Positions 1 through 6,340 of a DNA stretch of 32,038 nt are shown in pieces (within the stretch, counting starts at the first letter, position 1; the number at the start of each line of letters is the position of its first letter). The notes beneath the pieces are model-generated. The model was not told where the DNA came from. It saw only the letters and a program-made list of their open reading frames with translations, and made no database searches. Source of the stretch: a virus; IMG/VR virus record IMGVR_UViG_3300032331_003005, positions 1-32,038 of that record. One strand, 5' to 3'. A program made the translations under genes and the position numbers.

Positions 1-123
1 AACTTATAAACAAAATGACCAATTCCTCCAAGCAATTATTGGAGAGGTGGGGCAGACAACATGACATAGTTTTGGTGGGAGATAATCCAGCTGGTATTCG
101 CATTCACAATATCACCACCAATC
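1..123. repeat. Left copy of 123-bp direct terminal repeat
   Basis: These bases are identical to the last 123 bases of the window (31916-32038). A gene reads in frame through the joint when the two copies are merged, so this is best explained as the overlap of a circular assembly (unit 31,915 bp) and not as a physical terminal repeat. Confidence 0.95.
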
Positions 124-155
124 ATTTGATAGACGCTCTTACAACCGCTAAATAA
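1..155 (+). CDS. DUF115/MptE-like protein, C-terminal part (5' partial)
   Basis: This is the last 50 codons of the gene that starts at 31543. The first two bases finish a GAA codon begun before the window, the frame continues from base 3, and it ends with TAA at 153-155. This piece corresponds to the segment after the ILGCDWG motif of the full 175-residue protein and contains a VLVGDNPAG stretch. It is split only because the circular genome was opened here. The function discussion is given with the N-terminal part at 31543. Confidence 0.85.
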   Translation, partial: LINKMTNSSKQLLERWGRQHDIVLVGDNPAGIRIHNITTNHLIDALTTAK

Positions 156-157
156 TG

Positions 158-178
158 TTACCAAGAAGGACTTGGTAA
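158..178. promoter_or_regulatory. Perfect 8-bp hairpin TTACCAAG/CTTGGTAA upstream of the connector gene
   Basis: TTACCAAG (158-165) and CTTGGTAA (171-178) form a perfect inverted repeat with a 5-base loop, followed by an A-rich stretch. It lies 3 bases after a stop codon and 32 bases before the next start. There is no T-run on the plus strand, so it is not a typical terminator. An mRNA processing or regulatory hairpin is possible. Its arms resemble the TGGTAAAG motif found elsewhere between genes. Confidence 0.5.
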
Positions 179-210
179 AAAAATTAATTAATTGAAGGTA
201 GGACCTCTAT

Positions 211-660
211 ATGTCACAATTTGCTAACGATGATAATCTCATCGAATACGAACCACAAATAAAAGAATTTGGTATCCAAAGTTTTTCTGATTTACATGAA
301 AAAACCTATGATGATATCATACGTTTATTAAATATTGAGTGGTTCCCCACAGCAGAATACGGCAAGTATGACATCACAATCATTGGAGCAAAAACAAAAT
401 TGTCTCCAAGCCGATTAACCACATCACAATTTACCAGAGCCGCGTGTTATCACGTGCTGGCTTATTACATCTATCCCAAGTTAAGCACATTTGATCCCAA
501 TGGAGATGCTTTTAGAGAAAAGATGCGATATTACAAAGAAAAATTCAGAGAAGAATTTGACTTGATATTAAAGGCAGGAGTAGAATACGATGTGGACAGT
601 TCAGGAACCATATCAGACTCAGAGAGACAGCCTTTCAATTTCGGTAGATTGGTGAGATAA
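211..660 (+). CDS. Putative head-tail connector/adaptor protein
   Basis: The 149-residue protein is acidic, mostly helical in appearance, and has a central FTRAACYHVLAYYIYPKL helix followed by a charged RYYKEKFREEFD helix and a C-terminal tail rich in turns. It sits downstream of the capsid genes and overlaps the tail-terminator candidate by one base (TAATG), the usual place for the small connector that docks on the portal. Assignment rests on position and the helical pattern. No diagnostic motif is visible. The start at 211 follows a weak GGTAGG Shine-Dalgarno-like sequence. An unrelated neck protein cannot be excluded. Confidence 0.6.
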   Translation: MSQFANDDNLIEYEPQIKEFGIQSFSDLHEKTYDDIIRLLNIEWFPTAEYGKYDITIIGAKTKLSPSRLTTSQFTRAACYHVLAYYIYPKLSTFDPNGDAFREKMRYYKEKFREEFDLILKAGVEYDVDSSGTISDSERQPFNFGRLVR

Positions 661-1097
661 TGTCCGCAAGAGAAAACGTTGCCATTAACATGGTTGAACA
701 GTTGACCAACATGACTGATCCAGCACCGGGCTTGGTAAGCCGCAAGTATTTTGATGTTACCAAATTAGCTATTACACAATTTCCAGCCATACTATTGATC
801 ACTGCCAATGAATCCAGAGAAGATGTTTCCATGGATCTAAGACAGGGTGTGATACAATATCAATTGAGATGCTATCTTAGAGGCACAGAATTAGATACTC
901 TTCGTAATGAATTAATTGAAAGAGTGGAAGAAACTTTAGAAACTCAGCGAGGCAGAAACGTGAGCTTGACTTCAGGCAACATCCACAATGTGACCACTCG
1001 AGTAGCGAACGTGGAGTTGGTCACTAGAGAATTGCCTTTAGCGGAAGTGGTAGTGACTGTGGAAGTCACATACACTTACAAAAAAGGAGTATTATAA
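660..1097 (+). CDS. Putative tail terminator / tail completion protein
   Basis: The 145-residue protein has an amphipathic N-terminal helix, then alternating beta segments (FPAILLITANESRED, IQYQLRCYLRG), a long helix around ETLRNELIERVEETL, and C-terminal strands ending in VVVTVEVTYTYKKGVL. This alpha/beta order fits the lambda gpU/HK97-type tail terminator fold, a hexamer that caps the tail tube and joins it to the head. Position directly before the tail tube gene agrees. It overlaps its upstream neighbour by one base and the following 51-residue ORF by one base, implying coupled translation. The call is by pattern and synteny only. Confidence 0.6.
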   Translation: MSARENVAINMVEQLTNMTDPAPGLVSRKYFDVTKLAITQFPAILLITANESREDVSMDLRQGVIQYQLRCYLRGTELDTLRNELIERVEETLETQRGRNVSLTSGNIHNVTTRVANVELVTRELPLAEVVVTVEVTYTYKKGVL

Positions 1098-1252
1098 TGA
1101 ATTCTGTAAAAAAGAATAATGATGGGCACACATCATTTGAAGCTAGGCCGAAAAGAGACAGTGGTATTGCAAAATTGTATTACCATATGACTGCTCGTGC
1201 CGAGGTAATAAAATCTTCACAGGTGCCTGTGAATAACAAGGAGGCCAAATAA
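1097..1252 (+). CDS. Small hypothetical protein, 51 aa
   Basis: This ORF starts at the ATG overlapping the stop of the tail-terminator candidate (TAATG, 1095-1099) and ends with TAA overlapping the tail tube ATG by one base. Perfect one-base junctions at both ends argue strongly that it is translated. The product is basic and polar (starts MNSVKKNNDG, ends VPVNNKEAK), with no membrane segment or recognisable motif. An AAGGAGG Shine-Dalgarno sequence at its 3' end serves the next gene. Function unknown. Confidence 0.65.
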   Translation: MNSVKKNNDGHTSFEARPKRDSGIAKLYYHMTARAEVIKSSQVPVNNKEAK

Positions 1253-1677
1253 TGGCAACAAATACAACAACATACACAGGGGAATCGGGAGTATTCAAAT
1301 TTTCTGATACTGCTTCTTCTGCTGTGTCAGTAGCCAGTGTTAGAACTTTCACTTTAGATCAAGAAACACAGGCAGTAGAAACATCTGTAATGGGATCAGG
1401 ATCAAGAGCATACATTCCGGGACTTAAACAGTTCTCAGGATCTGCAGATCTTTATTTCAGAGATGACAACCAAGGACAAGTAAATTTGTTCAATGCAATC
1501 GGTGGCGACAATGGTGCGACTACAATCGAACTATATCCATCTGGTGAAACTACTGGAATCAAACTTTCAGGAACAGTTATCATAACAGGACACTCTATTA
1601 CATCAAATTTTGATGGTATGGTGGAATGTTCAGTAACTTTCCAAGGTTCTGGTGCATTAACAAGAACAAGTCTATAA
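1252..1677 (+). CDS. Major tail tube protein
   Basis: The 141-residue protein is Ser/Thr/Gly rich and beta-rich, with the pattern of phage tail tube subunits: an N-terminal GESGVFKFS strand, a VRTFTLDQETQAVETSVMG segment and a YIPGLKQFSGSADLYF segment that matches the 'rotation/strain-swapped' central sheet motif of the tube fold (the G..FSG..D.YF pattern), then a closing sheet. It follows the terminator and precedes the tape measure, as expected. An AAGGAGG ribosome-binding site lies 6 bases upstream. Tube subunits stack as hexamers around the tape measure protein. Confidence is high on pattern plus context. Confidence 0.8.
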   Translation: MATNTTTYTGESGVFKFSDTASSAVSVASVRTFTLDQETQAVETSVMGSGSRAYIPGLKQFSGSADLYFRDDNQGQVNLFNAIGGDNGATTIELYPSGETTGIKLSGTVIITGHSITSNFDGMVECSVTFQGSGALTRTSL

Positions 1678-1678
1678 T

Positions 1679-1987
1679 ATGGTTGAAGTGGTTGTAACTT
1701 TTAACTCTAAAAAAGTTATTGCAGGTATAAAAAATGTGGTCAATCAAGAAAAAGTTGAAGTGACTCAGGATTTATATCAAACAATAAAAAGAAGGAGTCC
1801 TGTTAGGAGCGGCAAGTTTAAACGTTCTTGGACGCGGACTGTTTCTGCAGAAGGAGCAAAAATCAACAACCCACAACCGTATGCTCAACGATTGGAGGAT
1901 GGACACAGCCGTCAAGCAAAAGATGGAGTTGTAAAACCTGCAATTGAAGAGGTAATCAAACGAAGACAAGCAATTAGGAGAAAATAA
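1679..1987 (+). CDS. HK97 gp10-like tail completion/neck protein
   Basis: The 102-residue basic protein contains RRSPVRSGKFKRSW, a PYAQRLEDGHSRQA segment and a C-terminal PAIEEVIKR helix. The family typically has 'SPVDTGRLRNS' and 'YA..vEyGt...P' motifs, as in the HK97 gp10 / minor capsid group that completes the head-tail junction. The match in order and spacing is good. It lies after the tail tube gene, whereas in many phages the gp10-like gene comes before the tail terminator and tube. Intergenic distance is one base upstream and two bases downstream. Confidence 0.65.
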   Translation: MVEVVVTFNSKKVIAGIKNVVNQEKVEVTQDLYQTIKRRSPVRSGKFKRSWTRTVSAEGAKINNPQPYAQRLEDGHSRQAKDGVVKPAIEEVIKRRQAIRRK

Positions 1988-1989
1988 AA

Positions 1990-2334
1990 ATGACAATACA
2001 AGACAAGATAAGCCAACACTATCAACAGAGCATCTCTGGTGAATTGAAAAAATATCACTGTGAAGAATGGGGCACTGACATCTATTTTAGAACCACTCAT
2101 TCTTTCAAAGACGAAGCAAAAATTGTAGAGTTGGCTGCCAAGGGACAAGTTGTTGAAGCATTGGTTGAAACTGTTTTAATAAAAAGCAGAGATGTCAATG
2201 GTAAAAGACTGTTCACCGAAGCGGACAGATTTAAGTTGATGAATGAAGCAGATCCAGCAGTTATTATTAAAATATCCACTGCGATCAATGATGCTAAAAT
2301 TCAATCAACACCGGATCTAGTCGCAAAGGAATAG
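1990..2334 (+). CDS. Tail assembly chaperone (G-like)
   Basis: The 114-residue protein is charged and helical (KGQVVEALVETVLIKSRDVNGKRLF, FKLMNEADPAVIIKIS). It occupies the slot between tail tube and tape measure that in siphoviruses encodes the chaperone coating the tape measure during tail assembly. Its stop (TAG, 2332-2334) is overlapped by another frame that continues to the tape measure start, the classic G/GT arrangement. The protein itself carries no diagnostic motif, so the assignment depends on synteny and the overlapping downstream frame. Confidence 0.7.
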   Translation: MTIQDKISQHYQQSISGELKKYHCEEWGTDIYFRTTHSFKDEAKIVELAAKGQVVEALVETVLIKSRDVNGKRLFTEADRFKLMNEADPAVIIKISTAINDAKIQSTPDLVAKE

Positions 2335-2522
2335 CAGCCGACGTTGAGTTGAGATTCCTCATGATGCTGGCTGATAGACTGCATAAGTCTATCAAAGAAG
2401 TCATGGAGATGTCAATGTTGGAAATACAGATGTGGGCCGGATACATCACATACGAAAACCAGGAGAAGCAGAAGACTATGAACGCTTCAAGAAATAAGAC
2501 TAACCAACCAAGGGGAAGATAA
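2298..2522 (+). CDS. T-like extension of the tail chaperone, -1 frame (own ATG at 2361)
   Basis: The -1 frame relative to the chaperone is open from 2298 (after TAA 2295-2297) to TAA 2520-2522. After the crossover it reads GIAADVELRFLMMLADRLHK, then ...KEVMEMSMLEIQMWAGYITYE and a Lys/Asn/Gln-rich tail. The 'MSMLEIQMWAGYITYE' segment matches the short T domains ('...l.EW.aYf.iE') that bind tape measure proteins. Expression could be by -1 (or +2) frameshifting in the 2298-2334 overlap or from the ATG at 2361 (53 aa). No textbook XXXYYYZ heptamer is visible, only CGCAAAG at 2322-2328. The stop overlaps the tape measure ATG by one base. Confidence 0.7.
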   Translation, partial: NSINTGSSRKGIAADVELRFLMMLADRLHKSIKEVMEMSMLEIQMWAGYITYENQEKQKTMNASRNKTNQPRGR

Positions 2523-4267
2523 TGGCCAATTATCCACTGGGTATTGATGTAGTAATAAAAGGTTTAAGTGGTTTAAATCAAGTTAATACTTCTTTAAACA
2601 GAATAGAAAAACAAGGAGCATCACTGGCTTCTACCTTTAGACTTGTTAAGGGTGTCTTTTTAGCATTGGGTGGTGGAGTTGTTATTGGTTCACTGGTTAA
2701 TATTTCTGTTGCCGCTGAAAAGGCAAGATATGCTTTAAATGGTCTTGCAGGTTCTGCTGTTGCAGGAGGCAAAGCATTTGACACTGCCACAGCATTTGCC
2801 AAACAATATGGTTTTGCTCAACAAGATGTTCTTACTGCCACTCAAGATTTATTAAGAGCTGGTGGTGTTGAACAATTGGTTCCAAATTTACAACAGGCAG
2901 CCGCAGCCAGTCGAGCATTTGGTATAGATTTTAAAACTGCGGCATCACAGATAGTTCTTGCAAAAGAAAATGGATTGGGTTCTACAAAAGATCTCTATGA
3001 AGGACTAAGAACAAGATATGGAGCTATTGTTGAAACTGTTAAAAATTCAGCATCTGGTTCAGCATATCTAATTAACAAATATCTAGGTAAAGACAGTGAA
3101 GCTTTTTCTTCGGTCACAGAAGGAGCAGATGGATTACAAGCGGCATTTGCAAGATTACAAGATTCTTGGAGAAATTTAGGATTAGAAATTACAGGCACAG
3201 ATTATGCTGGTAACATTAATGCTATTTCTAAAGCTGTAGATTTTCTTAAAAATAATTTTAAAGAATTAGAGTTAGCCATTGGTGCGGCATTGGGTCTAAT
3301 AACATATTTTATACCTGGAGCAGGATGGGTTAAATTTTTAACAGGTGTTGCATCAGCCATTGGGTTAATGGATGGTTTTAGACGAGTATGGAAAGAATCG
3401 TTTGGTTCTACAGAGGCAGATACTAAAACTACTGCAGATGCATTGGGTGTGCTTAACAGAACACAACAAGAACTCAATGCTGGATTAGGTGCCTACATAG
3501 AATTGCAAAAACAATCTAATGATGCTACAAAAAAATCTATAGAAGATGATATCAAGAAAAATGAAATATTATTTGGAATTCAAGATGCTTGGAAAAAAAT
3601 CAATGAAGCAAATAATGTTACCACTGTTACCACTAACGGTATCATGGATGCTTATAATTCATTGCACTCTGCCGCATCAGATGCATTGATCAGCATTATC
3701 AATGGATCTAAATCGGCCGCAGAAGCTGGTCGTCAGTTAGGCAAGGCCATTGTAGACAGCATATTAAAAGGATTGATTGATCTAGCATTTGCCGCATGGA
3801 TATTTCCAAGAATAAAAATGTGGTTAGAAGAAATGTTTCCATCTTTAAAAGTAGAAAAACAATTAATAGATGACACTAATAGATCTTTAACCAAACAGAT
3901 TGGTTTAAGATTAGCATTAATGGCATTGGGATTTGCAGGTGGTGGTGCGGTTCAGGCAGGTGGACAACCCATGCAAACTCGAGCATTAGGTGGACCAACT
4001 GCTGGTAATATGCCATATCTTGTGGGTGAGCGAGGACCAGAAATGTTTGTTCCAAGTTCTAATGGAACAATTATACCAAACGATAAATTAAACATGGATG
4101 GGGGCAGTTCTTATGGTATGTCTTCGCCTGGTAATATGAATGTCACCTTTAACATCAACACAGTGGATGCTAGAGGATTTGATCAATTATTAACCACAAG
4201 ACAGGATTTAATTGTGGGCATGATCAATAGAGCATTAACCGAAAGAGGCAAAAGGAGTTTAGTATAA
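2522..4267 (+). CDS. Tape measure protein
   Basis: The 581-residue protein begins with a helical region (GLSGLNQVNTSLNRIEKQ), followed by hydrophobic stretches near residues 43-63, 247-283 and 463-480 and Ala/Gly-rich segments, with a C-terminal GERGPEMFVPSSNG motif that is typical of phage tape measure proteins. It is the longest gene of the tail operon apart from fibres and the tail tip, and it follows the chaperone pair. The protein sets tail length and is threaded in the tube lumen. At about 0.15 nm per residue a tail of roughly 85-90 nm would be expected (inference). No lysozyme or peptidase domain is apparent. Confidence 0.9.
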   Translation: MANYPLGIDVVIKGLSGLNQVNTSLNRIEKQGASLASTFRLVKGVFLALGGGVVIGSLVNISVAAEKARYALNGLAGSAVAGGKAFDTATAFAKQYGFAQQDVLTATQDLLRAGGVEQLVPNLQQAAAASRAFGIDFKTAASQIVLAKENGLGSTKDLYEGLRTRYGAIVETVKNSASGSAYLINKYLGKDSEAFSSVTEGADGLQAAFARLQDSWRNLGLEITGTDYAGNINAISKAVDFLKNNFKELELAIGAALGLITYFIPGAGWVKFLTGVASAIGLMDGFRRVWKESFGSTEADTKTTADALGVLNRTQQELNAGLGAYIELQKQSNDATKKSIEDDIKKNEILFGIQDAWKKINEANNVTTVTTNGIMDAYNSLHSAASDALISIINGSKSAAEAGRQLGKAIVDSILKGLIDLAFAAWIFPRIKMWLEEMFPSLKVEKQLIDDTNRSLTKQIGLRLALMALGFAGGGAVQAGGQPMQTRALGGPTAGNMPYLVGERGPEMFVPSSNGTIIPNDKLNMDGGSSYGMSSPGNMNVTFNINTVDARGFDQLLTTRQDLIVGMINRALTERGKRSLV

Positions 4268-4268
4268 T

Positions 4269-4856
4269 ATGAGCGGAACATTTCCCACAGCAGGTTTTAC
4301 TACATTGGATTTTCAAAGCAACAACAATAGTAAAATTACCACTAGCATGAGTGGTAGAACTCAAAGAATTAAGACAGGTGCTCAGTATTGGAGTTTTAAA
4401 TTGCAAAGTCCTGCTCTATCTCGAGCAGATTTCTTTGCTCAATACAGTTTTGTGGTTCAACAGGATGGTCAGGTGGGTTCATTTACAATCGTTCCACCAG
4501 TGATTGGTTCCACTCGAGGCACTGCCACTGGCACCATAACTGTGAATGCCACTGTGGCTGCGGGTCAATCCACTTGTAATTCCGCAGGAGGCACAGGCAC
4601 TCTTAAAAAAGGAGATTTAATTAAATTCTCCAATCATGACAAAGTTTATATGTTGACTGAAGATGTGAATCTAGACAGTTCCACTGTGGATACTTTAAGT
4701 TTTTATCCAGCATTGACCACAGGTATTACTAATACAACCACAGTGACTTATAGCAACGTGCCTTTTACAGTTTATTTTGATTCTGATAATTTAAGTTATA
4801 CTTCTAATGTGGATGGCACTTATCGATATCAGATCAATTGTAATGAGGAGATCTAA
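4269..4856 (+). CDS. Distal tail / minor tail protein
   Basis: The 195-residue beta-rich protein begins with a segment (FPTAGFTTLDFQSNNNSKIT) followed by TQRIKTGAQYWSFKLQSPALSRADFF, a pattern seen in minor tail proteins after the tape measure gene. The C-terminal half is Thr/Val rich and ends VDGTYRYQINCNEEI. Its place directly after the tape measure, before a DUF2163-like gene and a J-like tip, corresponds to the distal tail ring component in lambda-like and gene-transfer-agent-like tail clusters. It overlaps the next ORF by one base. The role is inferred from position. Confidence 0.65.
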   Translation: MSGTFPTAGFTTLDFQSNNNSKITTSMSGRTQRIKTGAQYWSFKLQSPALSRADFFAQYSFVVQQDGQVGSFTIVPPVIGSTRGTATGTITVNATVAAGQSTCNSAGGTGTLKKGDLIKFSNHDKVYMLTEDVNLDSSTVDTLSFYPALTTGITNTTTVTYSNVPFTVYFDSDNLSYTSNVDGTYRYQINCNEEI

Positions 4857-5437
4857 TGTCAAGGAATATAGGAGCAGGTCTTCAAACCAAATTAGAGGCT
4901 CGCACAGTATTTCTTGCAGATCTAATTGAATTACATTTAGACACACCTCTGTATTTTACCACAACAAATATTAATTTGACCTACAACAGTCCCACATCTG
5001 TGGATTCCAGTGCCACTGTATTTTTAGCACAGGGACAATTCCTTCAATATGGTGAAGTAGTGGAGAGTGCTGATTTACGAGTGGGCACTTTAGAATTAAC
5101 TTTCACAGCAGTGGACAGCACCATGGTGGCAGTGGTTCTTAACAATGATTATATTGATAAACGAGTGGTGATATATCGTGCTGTGTTGGCTTCAGATTAT
5201 TCTTTTACCAGCAATGACGTGTTCATGGTATTTGATGGTTTTGTGACAGGATACAATATCACAGAAGAACAGAATTCAGCCACCCTTGTTTTAACTTGTT
5301 CCAGTCAATTTGCAGACTTTGAAAGAACCAATGGTCGAAGAAGTAATCCTTCTTCACAAAATCTTTATTTTCCCAATGATCGTGGCATGGATTTCTCTCC
5401 ACAGATTGTTAAGGATATCAAGTGGGGCAGGAACTAA
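4856..5437 (+). CDS. Tail hub-associated protein (DUF2163-like N-terminal type)
   Basis: The 193-residue protein has strands FLADLIELHLDTPLYFTTTNINL, a FLAQGQFLQYGEVVES segment and VVIYRAVLASDY followed by VFMVFDGFVTGYNITEEQ. The pattern of 'lieL.l..p.y.t..d..l...g..y...g' then 'v.vyra.ld........v...G.v..........a.l.l.s' is that of the tail-tip proteins grouped as DUF2163 and similar families in GTA-like tail modules. It ends with TAATG overlapping the first GNAT gene. Function (part of the tail tip hub) is inferred from family and context. Confidence 0.6.
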   Translation: MSRNIGAGLQTKLEARTVFLADLIELHLDTPLYFTTTNINLTYNSPTSVDSSATVFLAQGQFLQYGEVVESADLRVGTLELTFTAVDSTMVAVVLNNDYIDKRVVIYRAVLASDYSFTSNDVFMVFDGFVTGYNITEEQNSATLVLTCSSQFADFERTNGRRSNPSSQNLYFPNDRGMDFSPQIVKDIKWGRN

Positions 5438-5895
5438 TGAAAACATTTAGATTTTTAGATCGAAATGACATACAACCCATGTTGGATCTTGCTTATAAAT
5501 TTGTCTATGAGCGAGGATTGGCAGGCACTGATTTTGATAAAACCACATATAATTTTACAGTAAAGAATTGGTTCGTAGATGCGGCCATACATCCACTGGG
5601 CACTTTTATCAATGGTGAATTGATTGGCTTTGCCATGTTGGTGAATGATCGAGTGTTCTATAATAATCGACACAGAGTATCTGTGGATCTTGTTTATGTT
5701 TTGCCTGAATATAGATCGGCACAATACTATCAAGAGTTATTGGATTGTGTGTTTACCATGTGTTCACAAATGGGAGTTGAGGTTGTGAGAACTTCTGCTA
5801 TCAATTATGTGTTGGATCACAATGAACAGCAGGGCATAATGTATAGAAATGGTTTTAAACAAACAGATGCAATTTGGGAGAGAGATGCAGGTTAG
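5437..5895 (+). CDS. GNAT-like acyltransferase 1 (degenerate acyl-CoA loop)
   Basis: The 152-residue protein begins FRFLDRNDIQPMLDLAYKF, then GTFINGELIGFAML, VDLVYVLPEYRSAQYYQELL and MYRNGFKQ, the strand-helix order of GNAT N-acetyltransferases with the closing 'Y...GF' motif. The acyl-CoA pyrophosphate loop, normally R/Q-x-x-G-x-G/A after 'P.yR', reads EYRSAQYYQELL (residues 91-102) and lacks the glycines. The ATG at 5437 overlaps the previous stop (TAATG) and is preferred to the in-frame ATG 15 bases upstream. The second GNAT overlaps its 3' end by 11 bases. It may be a structural derivative in the tail, or an enzyme. Confidence 0.75.
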   Translation: MKTFRFLDRNDIQPMLDLAYKFVYERGLAGTDFDKTTYNFTVKNWFVDAAIHPLGTFINGELIGFAMLVNDRVFYNNRHRVSVDLVYVLPEYRSAQYYQELLDCVFTMCSQMGVEVVRTSAINYVLDHNEQQGIMYRNGFKQTDAIWERDAG

Positions 5896-6340
5896 ACGAT
5901 TGATTCGAGAAGATCTACCGGCACTACTGGAGATGAATCAAAAACAAATAGAAGAGAGTCGATTTCCACATTTAAAAGTCAATGTGACCAAAATGCGTAA
6001 TTGGTATCTTAATTTTATCAACAATCCTCGCAGTGCAGTATTTGTATTAATAGATGATGACAATCAATTGGCTGGTGCGGCCGCAGTAGGTTCAGATCAA
6101 TTCTTTTGGAATTATCATACCTACGTGATGGATTATTTTTTTTACGTTTATCCAGAACATAGACAAGGATTAAATGCAAAATTATTGTATGATGCAATCT
6201 ATCGTTGGGCTGTGGAAATCAAAGCCATTGAAATACAATTGAGTTATGCTTATGGAGATAATCCAGAACGATTGAATCGTTTTTATAGTTTTATGGGATA
6301 TGAAAAAATAGGTGAGCACTATCTTAGGGAGGTGATATAA
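5885..6340 (+). CDS. GNAT-like acyltransferase 2
   Basis: The 151-residue protein starts MQVRRLIREDLPALLEMN, typical of GNAT strand 1-helix 1. DNQLAGAAAVG, MDYFFYVYPEHRQGLNAKLL (with a better-preserved R-Q-G loop at residues 93-95) and RFYSFMGYEKIGEHYLREV follow. The start at 5885 is chosen because it begins the fold and overlaps the preceding gene by 11 bases. The longer frame from 5849 adds only out-of-family residues. It ends one base into the J-like gene. Together with its neighbour it sits where GTA-like tail modules usually carry an NlpC/P60 peptidase. Substrate unknown. Confidence 0.8.
   Translation: MQVRRLIREDLPALLEMNQKQIEESRFPHLKVNVTKMRNWYLNFINNPRSAVFVLIDDDNQLAGAAAVGSDQFFWNYHTYVMDYFFYVYPEHRQGLNAKLLYDAIYRWAVEIKAIEIQLSYAYGDNPERLNRFYSFMGYEKIGEHYLREVI

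Noticed and set aside
635-832. Minus-strand open frames of 60-90 codons across the structural operon (for example 635-832, 6674-6928, 19529-20014)
   Set aside because: They are antisense shadows of well-supported genes with repetitive composition. They have no starts with ribosome-binding sites and the sense genes explain the reading frames.
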